A stretch of DNA of 64,000 nt from CAJQLB01 sp041392065 (GCA_041392065.1 JAWKMU010000003.1:1-64000), one strand, 5' to 3'. Counted from the stretch's first letter, positions 17,689-27,663 are shown. A program made the numbers and translations. The notes: generated by a model not told the origin, from the sequence alone.

Positions 17689-17722
17689 AAAGAGCTTCAT
17701 CTCAAATTGAAGCTCTTTTTAT
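17689..17722 (-). terminator. Terminator after the TonB receptor/lipoprotein pair
   Basis: Stem AGAGCTTCA (17691-17699) with TGAAGCTCT (17709-17717). On the minus strand it is followed by a run of seven T residues. It ends the 21406-to-17741 transcript. Confidence 0.8.
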
Positions 17723-17740
17723 ATTAAACTATTTTAGTCT

Positions 17741-18514
17741 TTAAAGCGGAGTAATATCATATACTGGATTTCCTTCCTCGTCATAAGAAGTGTCTATTAG
17801 AAGAACAAATTTGTCCATATCCATAACTACATCATAAACTGTTACTTCACCATCAATTTCTACAAACATAACCACATCAATACTAGCGTTATCATTCCAC
17901 CAATCATCAATAAAGACTGAGCTATAACCCTCAGGAGGGTAAACTTCAAAAGTTTCAAATGCTATTGTATCAAATGTATTAGCTAAAATTTCGCCATTTA
18001 TATCTTGGTTTCCTTTTATAAGGTACAAGTCATAATCATAAAAAGAATCTGCCCAAGAAATGGATACTGTTACTGCTGGAGGAACATTAAAAATTGCTTT
18101 ATTGTCTACAGGAATTAGATAGTTTGCACTTGCGTTTGAAACCGTTACAACATATATTCCTGAAGTCATAAAAGTAACTTCTGTACTACCAAAGTAATCG
18201 CCTGCTAAAATTGTAGCATCAGCAATAGTATAATCAACTCCTGCCACAGCAGTCGAACCATCTTTAGTAACATTAAATGATACCGTTACGTCATTAGGGT
18301 CAGCATTGTTAATGCCTACTTCTATTGGCTGAGCAACATTACCAGGTACTGTTCTTGTTATTTGTGAAGCGTCATCAGTTTCGATAAAAACTGTACTTTG
18401 CTGAGTAAATTGGTTTGATTCTGGATCGTTAAAATCATCAGTACCAATACATCCTACCATGAACATTAATGGCAGTACAAGAATAAACTTGTATAAGTAT
18501 TTAAAATTTTTCAT
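17741..18514 (-). CDS. Outer-membrane-type lipoprotein, unknown function
   Basis: 257 aa. The signal ends MFMVGC with lipid-modified Cys22, followed by an Asp/Glu-rich segment (IGTDDFNDPE). Residues about 60-145 have a Calx-beta-like pattern (VTVSFNVTKDGSTAVAGVDYT, ILAGDYFGSTEVTF). The C-terminal half is rich in Asp, Tyr and Trp (DSFYDYDLYLIKG, VFIDDWWNDN) and could bind a cation or sugar, but I recognise no domain there. It starts 6 nt after the TonB-dependent receptor stop in the same direction. In Bacteroidota a lipoprotein in this position usually caps or assists the receptor, so joint substrate uptake is inferred. Not SusD-like by sequence. Confidence 0.75.
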   Translation of the reverse strand: MKNFKYLYKFILVLPLMFMVGCIGTDDFNDPESNQFTQQSTVFIETDDASQITRTVPGNVAQPIEVGINNADPNDVTVSFNVTKDGSTAVAGVDYTIADATILAGDYFGSTEVTFMTSGIYVVTVSNASANYLIPVDNKAIFNVPPAVTVSISWADSFYDYDLYLIKGNQDINGEILANTFDTIAFETFEVYPPEGYSSVFIDDWWNDNASIDVVMFVEIDGEVTVYDVVMDMDKFVLLIDTSYDEEGNPVYDITPL

Positions 18515-18520
18515 GTTTTT

Positions 18521-21406
18521 TTATTTTAATTTAAATGATATTCTACCAAACACATATCTTCCGTTAAAACCAAATTGTGAAGTTCTACGCGAGAAGATAA
18601 ATTGGTCTCCGTAATTACTTGCTGTAGGCACTTCATCTGGATAAACATCCAATAAGTTATTAGCTCCTACTGTTAAGTTTAAATTGTCGTTCAAAGCATA
18701 ACCTATAGATAAATCAGTAACGATTTTTTCACCATAAACAACTGGGTTAGCACTACCTTCAAAATCAGGATCGTTTACTTCACCAAAGTAAACATTTCTC
18801 AGTAAGAAATTCCAATTACCTGTTTTATAAATATTTGTTAAGTTAACTTTAGTTCTTGGCATTGCTGATTCAATAAAACCTATGGCTCTTGCATCTAAAA
18901 CTTCTTCTCCAAGTACTTCTACTACATCTTTAACTTCAAACTTTCTAAACGAAGCTGCCAAACTATTATTTAATGTACCTTCTCCTAACCCAGTTTTATG
19001 GTCTATTACAACATCAATACCTGAGCTCTTTAAGTTATAAGAGTTCATGAAGAAAGTAGCGGAACCTGCTGCGGCATCTGAGAAAATTTGCTGTACTTCT
19101 GCGTTTTGTCCAGACGCACTATAGCTTCTTGTTTGTGATACTCTATCGTCAACATTTACTATATAACCATCAACAGTAAATTTCAATCCAGCAGATGGTA
19201 CTTTTGCAGTAAAACCTAAACTATAGTTATTAGATCTTTCTTCCTTTAATCTAGGAATGCTTAACAATTGAGCCAATCTACTATTATTAGCGAAAGTTCC
19301 AACTTCATTTGGTACTCCAGCAACAAATAAAGTAGCTGTTGCATTAAAGTAAATTTGGTGTAAGTCTGGCGCTCTAAAGCCTGTACTTGCAGCACCTCTT
19401 ATAGCTAAATTATCTGATACTTTATAACGTGACGCCAATTTCCAGTTAAAGGTGTCTCCAAAATCATTATAGTCTTCATAACGTAAAGCAGCACCTAGCA
19501 AGAAATCTTCAGTAATATCAGCTTCAACATCAACATAACCTGCGTAACTGTTTCTGTTTTGGTCTAAAGCATTTTCTGGTCTGTAACCTGGGAAAACTTG
19601 AGAACCTCCTGGAACTAAACTTCCAAAGTAGCTGTATTGTTTATCGGCATCTGGAGTTGATGCAGTAACCACATCACCATAAATATCATAACTTGCCCAA
19701 GATGCTTCTTCTCCAGCTATTAATTGATAGTTTTCTAATCTATACTCAGCACCAAATGCAACATTTAAGCCTTCAAATATATCATCGTATTTATTTGAAA
19801 TATCTATGTTAGTTGTATTTTGAGCAAATGAAAAACCTCCTGCTTCAAACTCTCTTGGAGTAGAAGACAATAAGGTTGCGTTAGCAGTATTTTTAATAGT
19901 GTAGTCAAAACTATTAGTTCCATAAGTATTACTAAAATCAACATGCCAATCTCCTATCATACCTTTTATCCCAGCAGCAATAGATTTATCTAAAATCCTT
20001 GAACCTATGTGAGGTAAAAAACCATTTTCTAATGCTGAGGTTGTTCCTCTTCCATCAGTATAAGCAGGTCTTCTAAAAAACCCAGCTGATAAACCATCTC
20101 TAAAACTCAAGCCTCCAAAGGAGTAAAAAGTTGACCCATTATCGTCTAGAGGCAACTCCATATTCATCATGAATTTTCCTCCACGTAATTTAGATTGTCC
20201 AACTTTCATTCTAAAATCGTCTCTAGTTAACCCTCTTTGTCTCAACTCATATTCGGTAATTGGTTGAGCTCCACCAGGTCCAGCATCAGATGCAATAATG
20301 TCTAAGAAGCTGTCTCCATTTGCAATACCATTGTCATATACATTTTGTAAGCTAGAATCTAAACTGGCAACATAAGCTGATAATGCACTTGGGTTCATTG
20401 CAAAAGCTTGATCATATCCCAACATTCTTGTTGCAGTATCAAACATTGTGAAAATAGGTTGTTGCATAGAATCTGTTCTATTGGTTGCACCTCTATTTTC
20501 TAATGACCCAGTAAAATTAATATAACCACCATTTTTACCGAGATCTAAACCATAATTTGCAGCGATTTGAAATTGCTCACCATCCATTCCTCCTTCATCA
20601 TATTGTTCTGAGTGCTTACTTATATTGGCCCCAGAATTTACTTGCAAGTTTAACTCATTTGTGTTTTTTCTTAACACAATATTAATAACACCTGCAATTG
20701 CATCACTACCATATTGTGCTGCAGCACCATCTCTTAGCACTTCAATTCTTTCAATTGCAGCTGCTGGAAGAGAGTTTAAATCTGTTGCAACAGACCCTGT
20801 TCCAACAGTACCATTAACATTAACCAAAGATGACTTATGCCTTCTTTTTCCATTGATTAAAACTAAAACTTGATCTGGTCCTAAACCTCTTAATGAAGCT
20901 GGATCAATGTGGTCTGTACCATCTGCAACTGTTTGCGTTGTAGACGTAAAAGACGGAGCCACATAATTTAAAATTTCGTTCACTGTAACCTGAGGCCCTT
21001 GTGTTGCAAGTTCAACAACATCAATAACATCAACAGGAACTGGTGTGTCTATAACGGTTCTCCCTGTACTTCTAGAACCAACTAGCACAATTTCATCTAA
21101 GGCAACGCCATCTTCAAGAGCAACACTAATACTTTGAGCAGAATTAACATTGATTTCTTGTGTTGTAAATCCAACTGAAGATACAACCAAAGTGGCTGGA
21201 AAAGCATTTACATTAATATTAAAGTTACCGTCAAAATCTGAGGTTGTCCCATTTGAAGTTCCTTTAACAACAACGTTTGCACCAGGCAAAGGGTTGCCAG
21301 TGCTTGCTTCTGTAACCGTTCCCGAAACTGTACCTTGTGCAAATGCACATAACGGAAACATGACCATCAAATACATGAATAGTCTTAAACAGTAAATTTG
21401 TTTCAT
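18521..21406 (-). CDS. TonB-dependent receptor with CarboxypepD_reg-like domain
   Basis: 961 aa. Signal peptide (CAFAQ end), then a CarboxypepD_reg-like beta-sandwich (TVSGTVTEASTGNPLPGANV, about 25-105), a plug domain (about 110-255: VLVLINGKRRHKS, ERIEVLRDGAAAQYGSDAIAGVINI) and a 22-strand barrel ending in the aromatic terminal strand FGRISFKLK. It imports a substrate too large for porins, energised by TonB-ExbBD. The ligand is not evident; there are no SusC-specific features. It is co-transcribed with the lipoprotein downstream. A promoter match lies at 21433-21462. Confidence 0.92.
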   Translation of the reverse strand: MKQIYCLRLFMYLMVMFPLCAFAQGTVSGTVTEASTGNPLPGANVVVKGTSNGTTSDFDGNFNINVNAFPATLVVSSVGFTTQEINVNSAQSISVALEDGVALDEIVLVGSRSTGRTVIDTPVPVDVIDVVELATQGPQVTVNEILNYVAPSFTSTTQTVADGTDHIDPASLRGLGPDQVLVLINGKRRHKSSLVNVNGTVGTGSVATDLNSLPAAAIERIEVLRDGAAAQYGSDAIAGVINIVLRKNTNELNLQVNSGANISKHSEQYDEGGMDGEQFQIAANYGLDLGKNGGYINFTGSLENRGATNRTDSMQQPIFTMFDTATRMLGYDQAFAMNPSALSAYVASLDSSLQNVYDNGIANGDSFLDIIASDAGPGGAQPITEYELRQRGLTRDDFRMKVGQSKLRGGKFMMNMELPLDDNGSTFYSFGGLSFRDGLSAGFFRRPAYTDGRGTTSALENGFLPHIGSRILDKSIAAGIKGMIGDWHVDFSNTYGTNSFDYTIKNTANATLLSSTPREFEAGGFSFAQNTTNIDISNKYDDIFEGLNVAFGAEYRLENYQLIAGEEASWASYDIYGDVVTASTPDADKQYSYFGSLVPGGSQVFPGYRPENALDQNRNSYAGYVDVEADITEDFLLGAALRYEDYNDFGDTFNWKLASRYKVSDNLAIRGAASTGFRAPDLHQIYFNATATLFVAGVPNEVGTFANNSRLAQLLSIPRLKEERSNNYSLGFTAKVPSAGLKFTVDGYIVNVDDRVSQTRSYSASGQNAEVQQIFSDAAAGSATFFMNSYNLKSSGIDVVIDHKTGLGEGTLNNSLAASFRKFEVKDVVEVLGEEVLDARAIGFIESAMPRTKVNLTNIYKTGNWNFLLRNVYFGEVNDPDFEGSANPVVYGEKIVTDLSIGYALNDNLNLTVGANNLLDVYPDEVPTASNYGDQFIFSRRTSQFGFNGRYVFGRISFKLK

Positions 21407-21432
21407 AATAAATTTTTATTGATTAGCGTTGC

Positions 21433-21462
21433 CAAAGTACTAATAATCTACTTTCTATGCAA
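21433..21462 (-). promoter_or_regulatory. Promoter of the TonB receptor operon
   Basis: On the minus strand TTG (21462-21460), 19-nt spacer, GTACTTTG (21440-21433), close to the Bacteroidota consensus. It lies 27 bp before the ATG at 21406. Confidence 0.55.
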
Positions 21463-21556
21463 CATTTCTTACATATTTGAGGTATACAGTATAGCTCCAA
21501 TTTTTTTAAATAATGAAATAACCTGCTGAAATTAATCTGAAAATCTATTATCTTAT

Positions 21557-21564
21557 TAAATTTG
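21557..21564 (+). promoter_or_regulatory. -7 box of aspS promoter
   Basis: TAAATTTG exactly fits TAnnTTTG and lies 18 bp before the aspS ATG. No clear TTTG is seen at the expected -33 distance, so this is a partial match. Confidence 0.5.
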
Positions 21565-21582
21565 CACATCTAAAATTTAACT

Positions 21583-23331
21583 ATGTATAGAAGTCATACT
21601 TGTGGTGAGTTAAGAGCATCACATACAAATACAACAGTAACACTTTCTGGTTGGGTACAAAAAGTGCGTGATAAAGGATTTATGGTTTGGGTAGATTTAC
21701 GCGACCGCTATGGAATTACCCAATTAATCTTTGATGAAGAACGCACACCTAAAGCTATTATGGAACAAGCTCAAAAATTAGGAAGGGAATTTGTTATTCA
21801 AGTTGAAGGAAAAGTTATTGAGAGAGCATCCAAAAACCCAAACATCCCAACAGGTGACATAGAAATATTGGTAGAGGAACTAAATGTTTTAAACAAAGCT
21901 AAGCTTCCTCCTTTTACTATTGAAGATGAAACTGATGGTGGCGAGGAACTGCGTATGAAGTATCGATACCTAGACATTAGAAGAAATACAGTAAAAAATA
22001 ATTTAATCTTTAGACACAGAGTTACTCAAGAAGTTCGTAACTATTTATCAAAAGAAGGTTTTATAGAAATTGAAACACCTTACCTTATTAAATCAACGCC
22101 TGAAGGTGCACGAGATTTTGTGGTGCCGAGTAGAATGAATGAGGGTGAATTTTATGCCTTACCTCAATCACCTCAGACCTTCAAGCAATTGCTTATGGTT
22201 GGTGGTATGGATAAGTACTTTCAGATTGTAAAATGTTTTAGGGACGAAGATTTACGTGCTGACAGACAACCAGAATTCACTCAAATAGATTGTGAAATGG
22301 CGTTTATTGAACAAGAAGATATTTTAAATGCTTTTGAAGGTCTTACACGTCATTTACTTAAAGAAGTCGTAGGTGTAGAAATTGAAAAATTTCCTCGAAT
22401 GCTTTACGATGATGCCATGAAACTTTATGGAAATGACAAGCCAGATATTCGATTTGGGATGACTTTTGGCGAACTTAACGAGGTTACTCAACACAAAGAT
22501 TTTGGTGTATTTAATGCTGCCGAATTGGTAGTAGGCATTGCAGTTCCCGGAGGAAATAGTTATACACGTAAAGAAATTGACAGCCTAATAGATTGGGTTA
22601 AGCGTCCACAAATTGGTGCTTTAGGTATGGTATATTGTCGCTGTAATGAAGATGGCACGTTTAAATCTTCGGTTGATAAATTTTACGACCAAGATGATTT
22701 AGCTAAATGGGCAGAAGTTACAGGTGCTAAACCAGGCGATTTAATTTGTGTGCTTTCAGGCGAAACTAATAAAGTAAGAACCCAATTAAGTGCGCTCAGA
22801 ATGGAGTTAGCAGAACAATTAGGTTTAAGAAAACCAGATGAGTTTGCTCCGCTTTGGGTTATGGATTTCCCTTTATTAGAGTGGGATGAAGAAACCGAAC
22901 GTTACCATGCTATGCATCATCCATTTACTTCTCCAAAACCAGAACAATTAGAACTTTTAAAAACCAATCCTGGAGCTGTAAAGGCAAACGCTTATGATTT
23001 GGTATTAAACGGAAATGAAATTGGTGGAGGTTCTATAAGAATTCACGATAAAAAAACACAAGCTTTAATGTTTGACTATTTAGGTTTTACAGAAGAAGAA
23101 GCCAAAGCGCAGTTTGGTTTCCTTATGAATGCATTTGAGTATGGTGCGCCACCTCATGGTGGATTGGCTTTTGGCTTAGATAGATTAGTTGCTATTTTAG
23201 GTGGACAAGAAACAATACGTGATTTTATAGCATTCCCAAAAAATAATGCAGGCAGAGATGTTATGATTGATGCACCTGCTCCAATTGACAAAGCCCAACT
23301 TAAAGAACTAAATCTAAAATTAGATTTATAA
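21583..23331 (+). CDS. aspS: Aspartate--tRNA ligase
   Basis: 582 aa, the bacterial-type length. It charges tRNA-Asp with aspartate using ATP. Domains in order: OB-fold anticodon-binding domain (about 1-105, VTLSGWVQKVRDKGFMVWVDLRDR), class II catalytic core with motif 2 (FRDEDLRADRQPEFTQID) and the bacterial GAD insertion (about 290-420), then motif 3 (GLAFGLDRLVAIL). No truncation. It is monocistronic, with a terminator directly downstream. Whether it also charges tRNA-Asn is not clear from sequence alone. Confidence 0.97.
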   Translation: MYRSHTCGELRASHTNTTVTLSGWVQKVRDKGFMVWVDLRDRYGITQLIFDEERTPKAIMEQAQKLGREFVIQVEGKVIERASKNPNIPTGDIEILVEELNVLNKAKLPPFTIEDETDGGEELRMKYRYLDIRRNTVKNNLIFRHRVTQEVRNYLSKEGFIEIETPYLIKSTPEGARDFVVPSRMNEGEFYALPQSPQTFKQLLMVGGMDKYFQIVKCFRDEDLRADRQPEFTQIDCEMAFIEQEDILNAFEGLTRHLLKEVVGVEIEKFPRMLYDDAMKLYGNDKPDIRFGMTFGELNEVTQHKDFGVFNAAELVVGIAVPGGNSYTRKEIDSLIDWVKRPQIGALGMVYCRCNEDGTFKSSVDKFYDQDDLAKWAEVTGAKPGDLICVLSGETNKVRTQLSALRMELAEQLGLRKPDEFAPLWVMDFPLLEWDEETERYHAMHHPFTSPKPEQLELLKTNPGAVKANAYDLVLNGNEIGGGSIRIHDKKTQALMFDYLGFTEEEAKAQFGFLMNAFEYGAPPHGGLAFGLDRLVAILGGQETIRDFIAFPKNNAGRDVMIDAPAPIDKAQLKELNLKLDL

Positions 23332-23351
23332 ATCCTTCATAAAATAAATTT

Positions 23352-23390
23352 AAAACCTGTCTCGCTAAAAAATCTTGACAGGTTTTTTTC
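23352..23390 (+). terminator. aspS terminator
   Basis: Stem AAAACCTGTC (23352-23361) with GACAGGTTTT (23377-23386), followed by further T residues to 23389. Confidence 0.85.
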
Positions 23391-23403
23391 TTACTTTTAT
23401 TAA

Positions 23404-25182
23404 ATGTCTAAAAAAGAATATGTAAAGCGTTTTTTAATTTGGAAATACAAACGTGTTTCTCAACGTAACTTTATTCTTATTTTAAGTGGTGTAGTAGGAC
23501 TAATTGCAGGATTAATCTCAGTTTTACTAAAAAACCTTACGTTTGGTATTTCGTGGCTGCTCGAACATACCATTATATTTTCGCAAAACAAGATTTATTT
23601 TATCCTGCCAGTAATTGGGCTAACCTTAGTCTATTTTTTTGTAAACAAAATTTCAAAAAAACCTTTAGAACCTGCTATACCTTCAATTTTATATGCCTTA
23701 TCAAAAAAAGATGGTAAAATTGCTTCTAACAAAATGGTTTTACCTCTTATTACTGCACCTTTAACTGTTGGTTTTGGAGGTTCTGTTGGGTTGTTAAGTC
23801 CAGCTATTTTTTCAGCTTCTGCTGCAAGTTCAAGTCTTGGGAAATTGCTACATATCAACCGAAAAACAAGAACATTACTTATAGGTTGTGCAGCCGCAGG
23901 AGTTATTGCAACCAGTTTTAAATCGCCTCTTGCTGCTGTTATTTTTGCTATTGAAGTTTTTAGTCTCGACCTAACTTTTGCGTCACTATTACCTTTACTT
24001 ATTGCTTCGTTAACATCAATAATAACGTCTTATTTTTTTGTAGGTAATGAAATTCTTTTCAAATTTCAAGTTTCTGATGCCTTTCAGGCAAAAGATACTT
24101 TGTTTTATATTGTTTTAGGCATTGGTACAGGGATTGCATCTGTTTATTTTTCTAAAATATACTTTGCCATATTTGGCTTTTTTAACCACTTTAATAATCG
24201 TCTAAAGAAATTAATAGCTGGTGGTTTTGCAATTGGAGTCATGTTGTTTTTTATTCCGCCTTTATATGGTGAAGGGTTTAGTTTTATTAACGATTTACTT
24301 GCAGGCGACCACCTTTCTGCAATTGGTTCTACACCTTTTGATGCTTATATAGATAACATTTGGGTTGTCATTGCATTATTGTTTGGCATAACGGTTTTTA
24401 AATCCATAGCCATGACTACTACTTTTGCGGCTGGTGGAACCGGCGGAATTATTATTCCAACATTAGTCATGGGAAGTGCGTTAGGTAATGTTGTGGCAAA
24501 AATTATAAACAATTTAGGGCTTAACTTTAGTGTTTCTGAAGCTAATTTTACTTTAATTGGTATGGCTGGACTTATAGCTGGTGTGTTGCACGCTCCTTTA
24601 ACAGCCATTTTCTTAATTGCAGAAATTACTGGCAGTTATGAACTTTTTGTACCTTTAATGATTACAGTTTCAATGTCTTTCATTATCACCAAAAACAGTT
24701 TAGAACACACAATTTATACTAAAGAGTTAGCCGAAAAAGGTCAATTACTCACTCATGATAAAGACCAAAGTGTATTGACTTTAATGAAAATGGACTCTGT
24801 TATAGAAGACAATTTTGTTAAACTTTATCCTGAAATGACTCTTGGTGAAATGTTACATGAAGGTGTGGCAAAATCTAACAGAAATTTATTCCCAGTAATT
24901 GACGATGAAGAAAATTTAGTTGGCATAGTACTTTTGGATAGCATTAGAGATGTAATGTTCGACCAAACTTTGTATGAGACCACAACAGTTGAAACTTTTA
25001 TGCGAAATCCACCAGATATTATTAGCTACGAAAAGGACTCTATGCAAAAAGTAATGCAGAAATTTCAAGATTCTGGAGCTTGGAATTTACCTGTTTTAAA
25101 AGATGAAAAATACTTTGGTTTTGTTTCAAAATCTAAATTATTAACCGCCTACCGAAGGGAATTGATTAACTTTACATCATAA
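23404..25182 (+). CDS. ClC-family chloride channel/transporter with CBS pair
   Basis: 592 aa. Residues about 20-435 form the ClC membrane domain; 450-590 hold two CBS domains (MTLGEMLHEGVAKSNRNLFPVID; MQKVMQKFQDSGAWNLPVL) that probably sense nucleotides. The C-half selectivity motif GTGGIIIPTLVMGSALG is present. In the N-half motif, where family members read GGSVGREGP, this protein reads GGSVGLLSP. The gating/proton glutamate position (E148 of the E. coli exchanger) is Leu131, and the Arg is also lost. This suggests a passive anion channel or an uncoupled transporter rather than a Cl-/H+ exchanger. Its stop overlaps the start of the 74-aa gene. Confidence 0.9.
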   Translation: MSKKEYVKRFLIWKYKRVSQRNFILILSGVVGLIAGLISVLLKNLTFGISWLLEHTIIFSQNKIYFILPVIGLTLVYFFVNKISKKPLEPAIPSILYALSKKDGKIASNKMVLPLITAPLTVGFGGSVGLLSPAIFSASAASSSLGKLLHINRKTRTLLIGCAAAGVIATSFKSPLAAVIFAIEVFSLDLTFASLLPLLIASLTSIITSYFFVGNEILFKFQVSDAFQAKDTLFYIVLGIGTGIASVYFSKIYFAIFGFFNHFNNRLKKLIAGGFAIGVMLFFIPPLYGEGFSFINDLLAGDHLSAIGSTPFDAYIDNIWVVIALLFGITVFKSIAMTTTFAAGGTGGIIIPTLVMGSALGNVVAKIINNLGLNFSVSEANFTLIGMAGLIAGVLHAPLTAIFLIAEITGSYELFVPLMITVSMSFIITKNSLEHTIYTKELAEKGQLLTHDKDQSVLTLMKMDSVIEDNFVKLYPEMTLGEMLHEGVAKSNRNLFPVIDDEENLVGIVLLDSIRDVMFDQTLYETTTVETFMRNPPDIISYEKDSMQKVMQKFQDSGAWNLPVLKDEKYFGFVSKSKLLTAYRRELINFTS

Positions 25183-25406
25183 TGAAATATCTCATCTGGT
25201 TTTTTTTTCTTGCTTCAGTTAGCTGTATAGCCACTGGCTATTTCTTAGAGGAATCTTACTCCGAAAAACTTATTGGATTTGGAGTTGTTATCTTATTTTT
25301 TATAGTATTTCCTTTGTTTTCTTACTACAGATGGAAAGACAAAAAAGTTGAAGATTACATGATTACTAAAGAAAACATTGAGAAAATGAGAAATCACGAA
25401 AAATGA
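25182..25406 (+). CDS. Small membrane protein, 74 aa
   Basis: Starts within the ClC stop codon (TAATG at 25180-25184), so it is translationally coupled to the channel. Two hydrophobic helices (about 3-19 and 30-50: LIGFGVVILFFIVFPLFSYY), then a charged tail (KDKKVEDYMITKENIEKMRNHEK) predicted to be cytoplasmic. No named family recognised. A role as a small partner of the ClC protein is inferred from the coupling only. Confidence 0.7.
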   Translation: MKYLIWFFFLASVSCIATGYFLEESYSEKLIGFGVVILFFIVFPLFSYYRWKDKKVEDYMITKENIEKMRNHEK

Positions 25407-25411
25407 TTCTC

Positions 25412-25861
25412 TTAGTTTAAATTTCGCTTTTCAATAAAAAACCGTTTTATAACTGTAGAAGCCTCTTCGGCTAGAACTCCTCCAACCATTTTGGTTTTCG
25501 GATGTAATTTTGTCTTTAAATTAATACAACCTCTTTCCTCATCTCTCGCAGCATAAACAATTTTACTTATCTGACTCCAATATAAAGCTCCAGCACACAT
25601 TTGGCATGGTTCTAATGTTATATAAAGTGTACAGTTGTGTAAATACTTACCTCCTAAAAAATTTGCAGCTGCAGTGATGGCTTGCATTTCGGCATGAGCT
25701 GTTACATCGTTTAAGGTTTCTGTAAGATTGTGAGCTCTTGCAATTATTCTATCTTCAATCACAACAATAGCACCAACAGGCACTTCACCTTTATCAAAAG
25801 CAATTTCAGCTTCCTGAAGTGCTTTTTTCATAAAATAAGTATCATCAAAAGGATTCTCCAT
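25412..25861 (-). CDS. tadA: tRNA-specific adenosine-34 deaminase
   Basis: 149 aa. It converts A34 to inosine in the anticodon of tRNA-Arg(ACG), allowing decoding of CGN codons. Zinc and catalytic residues are seen: HAE (H56, E58) and PCQMC (C86, C89). NLTETLNDVTAHAEMQAI and the C-terminal R-rich FFIEKRNLN fit TadA rather than a cytidine deaminase. Length is normal. Convergent with the small ClC-linked gene and divergent from dxs. Confidence 0.93.
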   Translation of the reverse strand: MENPFDDTYFMKKALQEAEIAFDKGEVPVGAIVVIEDRIIARAHNLTETLNDVTAHAEMQAITAAANFLGGKYLHNCTLYITLEPCQMCAGALYWSQISKIVYAARDEERGCINLKTKLHPKTKMVGGVLAEEASTVIKRFFIEKRNLN

Positions 25862-25887
25862 AAACGTAAAAATACAATTTCATCTTG

Positions 25888-25895
25888 TACATTTG
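25888..25895 (+). promoter_or_regulatory. -7 box of dxs promoter
   Basis: TACATTTG matches TAnnTTTG and lies only 7 bp before the dxs ATG at 25903. It would give a nearly leaderless mRNA and excludes an upstream TTG at 25885. No good -33 element is visible. Confidence 0.5.
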
Positions 25896-25902
25896 TAAAC
25901 TG

Positions 25903-27663
25903 ATGCAAAAATTATTAGATAACATAAATTCACCTCAAGAACTACGTCAGCTTATTATAGATGACTTACCTCAACTTGCACAAGAATTACGTGAATTCAT
26001 TATTAACATAGTTGCTACTAAAGAAGGCCACTTAGGGGCAAGTCTTGGTGTTGTGGAATTAACAATAGCCTTACATTATGTGTTTAACACTCCAGAAGAT
26101 TTTCTTATTTGGGATGTTGGGCATCAAGCTTATGGTCATAAAATACTAACTGAACGAAAAGATATTTTTGATACTAATAGGCAATTTGGTGGCATTAGTG
26201 GTTTTCCAAAAAGAAGTGAGAGCATTTACGACACCTTCGGAGTTGGCCATTCATCAACCTCAATTTCTGCAGCTTTAGGAATGGCAATTGCAAGTGAATT
26301 AAAAGGTGAAAACAGACACCATATCGCTGTAATTGGTGATGCATCTATAGCAAGTGGAATGGCTTTTGAAGGCTTAAATCATGCTGGAGTTACTAATGCA
26401 AATTTGCTCGTCATTTTAAACGATAATGCTATTGGTATTGATCCGAGTGTTGGTGCATTAAAACAGTATTTAACCAATGTAAAAATTGGCAAGCAAAAAC
26501 AGGATAATATTTTTGAGGCCTTGAATTTTGATTATTCAGGACCAATAGATGGTCATAATATTTTCAAAGTTATTTCTGAACTTGAGCGTTTAAAAACCGT
26601 TGAAGGTCCTAAGTTATTGCATATAATCACTACCAAAGGTAAAGGTTTAAAACAAGCAGAAACCAACCAGGTAAAATACCATGCTCCAGGAAAATTTGAT
26701 GCTAAAACTGGAGAAATTTATGTAAAAGCTGAAACTGTTGAGCCTCCAAAATACCAAGATGTTTTTGGGCATACTATTGTTGAACTTGCAAAGCAAAACA
26801 AAAACATTGTTGGTATTACACCAGCAATGCCAACCGGAAGTTCATTAAAGTTCATGATGGATGAAATCCCTTACAGAGCCTTTGATGTTGGTATAGCAGA
26901 ACAACATGCTGTAACTCTTGCCGCAGGAATGGCTACACAAGGATTAATTCCTTTTTGTAATATTTACTCTACATTTTTGCAACGTGCTTACGACCAAGTT
27001 ATTCATGATGTTGCGTTACAAAACTTACCTGTGGTTTTTTGCCTTGATCGTGCAGGATTGGTTGGTGAAGATGGAGCAACACATCATGGTGCATATGATT
27101 TAGCCTATTTACGATGTGTTCCAAATCTTATCATTTTTGCCCCAAGAAACGAAATGGAACTTAGAAACATTATGTACACAGCACAATTAGGGTTAAATCA
27201 GCCTATTGCTATTAGATACCCAAGAGGAAAAGGTGTTACTATAAATTGGAAACAGCATTTCAAAAAGATTGAAATTGGGACAGGAACCCAAATTAAAAAA
27301 GGACAAAAACTTGCAATTTTGAGTATTGGAACTATAACTAATGTTGTTTCTGAGGCTATTGCAGATGTAAATGTTTCACATTATGATTTACGTTTTGTAA
27401 AACCCCTTGATGAAAGTTTACTACATAAAATTTTCTCATTTTATAAATACATAATAACAATTGAAGACAATTGCGTTAAAGGCGGATTCGGAAGCTGCAT
27501 TTTAGAATTTGCTGCTGAATATAATTATAAAACCAAAATTTCAGTTTTAGGAATTCCGGATGAGTTTATCCTACATGGAAGTATAAATGAACTCCAAAAG
27601 AGTATTGGTTTGGATGCAAAAAGCATCAAAGAGAAAATTAAAGCTATACTTAATACACTTTAA
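25903..27663 (+). CDS. dxs: 1-deoxy-D-xylulose-5-phosphate synthase
   Basis: 586 aa from ATG at 25903 (an in-frame TTG at 25885 overlaps the likely -7 box and is rejected). First enzyme of the MEP isoprenoid pathway: condenses pyruvate and glyceraldehyde-3-phosphate with thiamine diphosphate. The thiamine-binding region is GDASIASGMAFEGLNHAG and NDNAIGID, and the catalytic histidine lies in WDVGHQAYGHKIL. The transketolase Pyr domain has DVGIAEQHAVTLAAGMA, and the C-terminal domain follows. The first motif reads GDA instead of the common GDG, which is a conservative change. It supplies precursors to the isoprenyl diphosphate synthase encoded at 6878-7852. Confidence 0.96.
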   Translation: MQKLLDNINSPQELRQLIIDDLPQLAQELREFIINIVATKEGHLGASLGVVELTIALHYVFNTPEDFLIWDVGHQAYGHKILTERKDIFDTNRQFGGISGFPKRSESIYDTFGVGHSSTSISAALGMAIASELKGENRHHIAVIGDASIASGMAFEGLNHAGVTNANLLVILNDNAIGIDPSVGALKQYLTNVKIGKQKQDNIFEALNFDYSGPIDGHNIFKVISELERLKTVEGPKLLHIITTKGKGLKQAETNQVKYHAPGKFDAKTGEIYVKAETVEPPKYQDVFGHTIVELAKQNKNIVGITPAMPTGSSLKFMMDEIPYRAFDVGIAEQHAVTLAAGMATQGLIPFCNIYSTFLQRAYDQVIHDVALQNLPVVFCLDRAGLVGEDGATHHGAYDLAYLRCVPNLIIFAPRNEMELRNIMYTAQLGLNQPIAIRYPRGKGVTINWKQHFKKIEIGTGTQIKKGQKLAILSIGTITNVVSEAIADVNVSHYDLRFVKPLDESLLHKIFSFYKYIITIEDNCVKGGFGSCILEFAAEYNYKTKISVLGIPDEFILHGSINELQKSIGLDAKSIKEKIKAILNTL

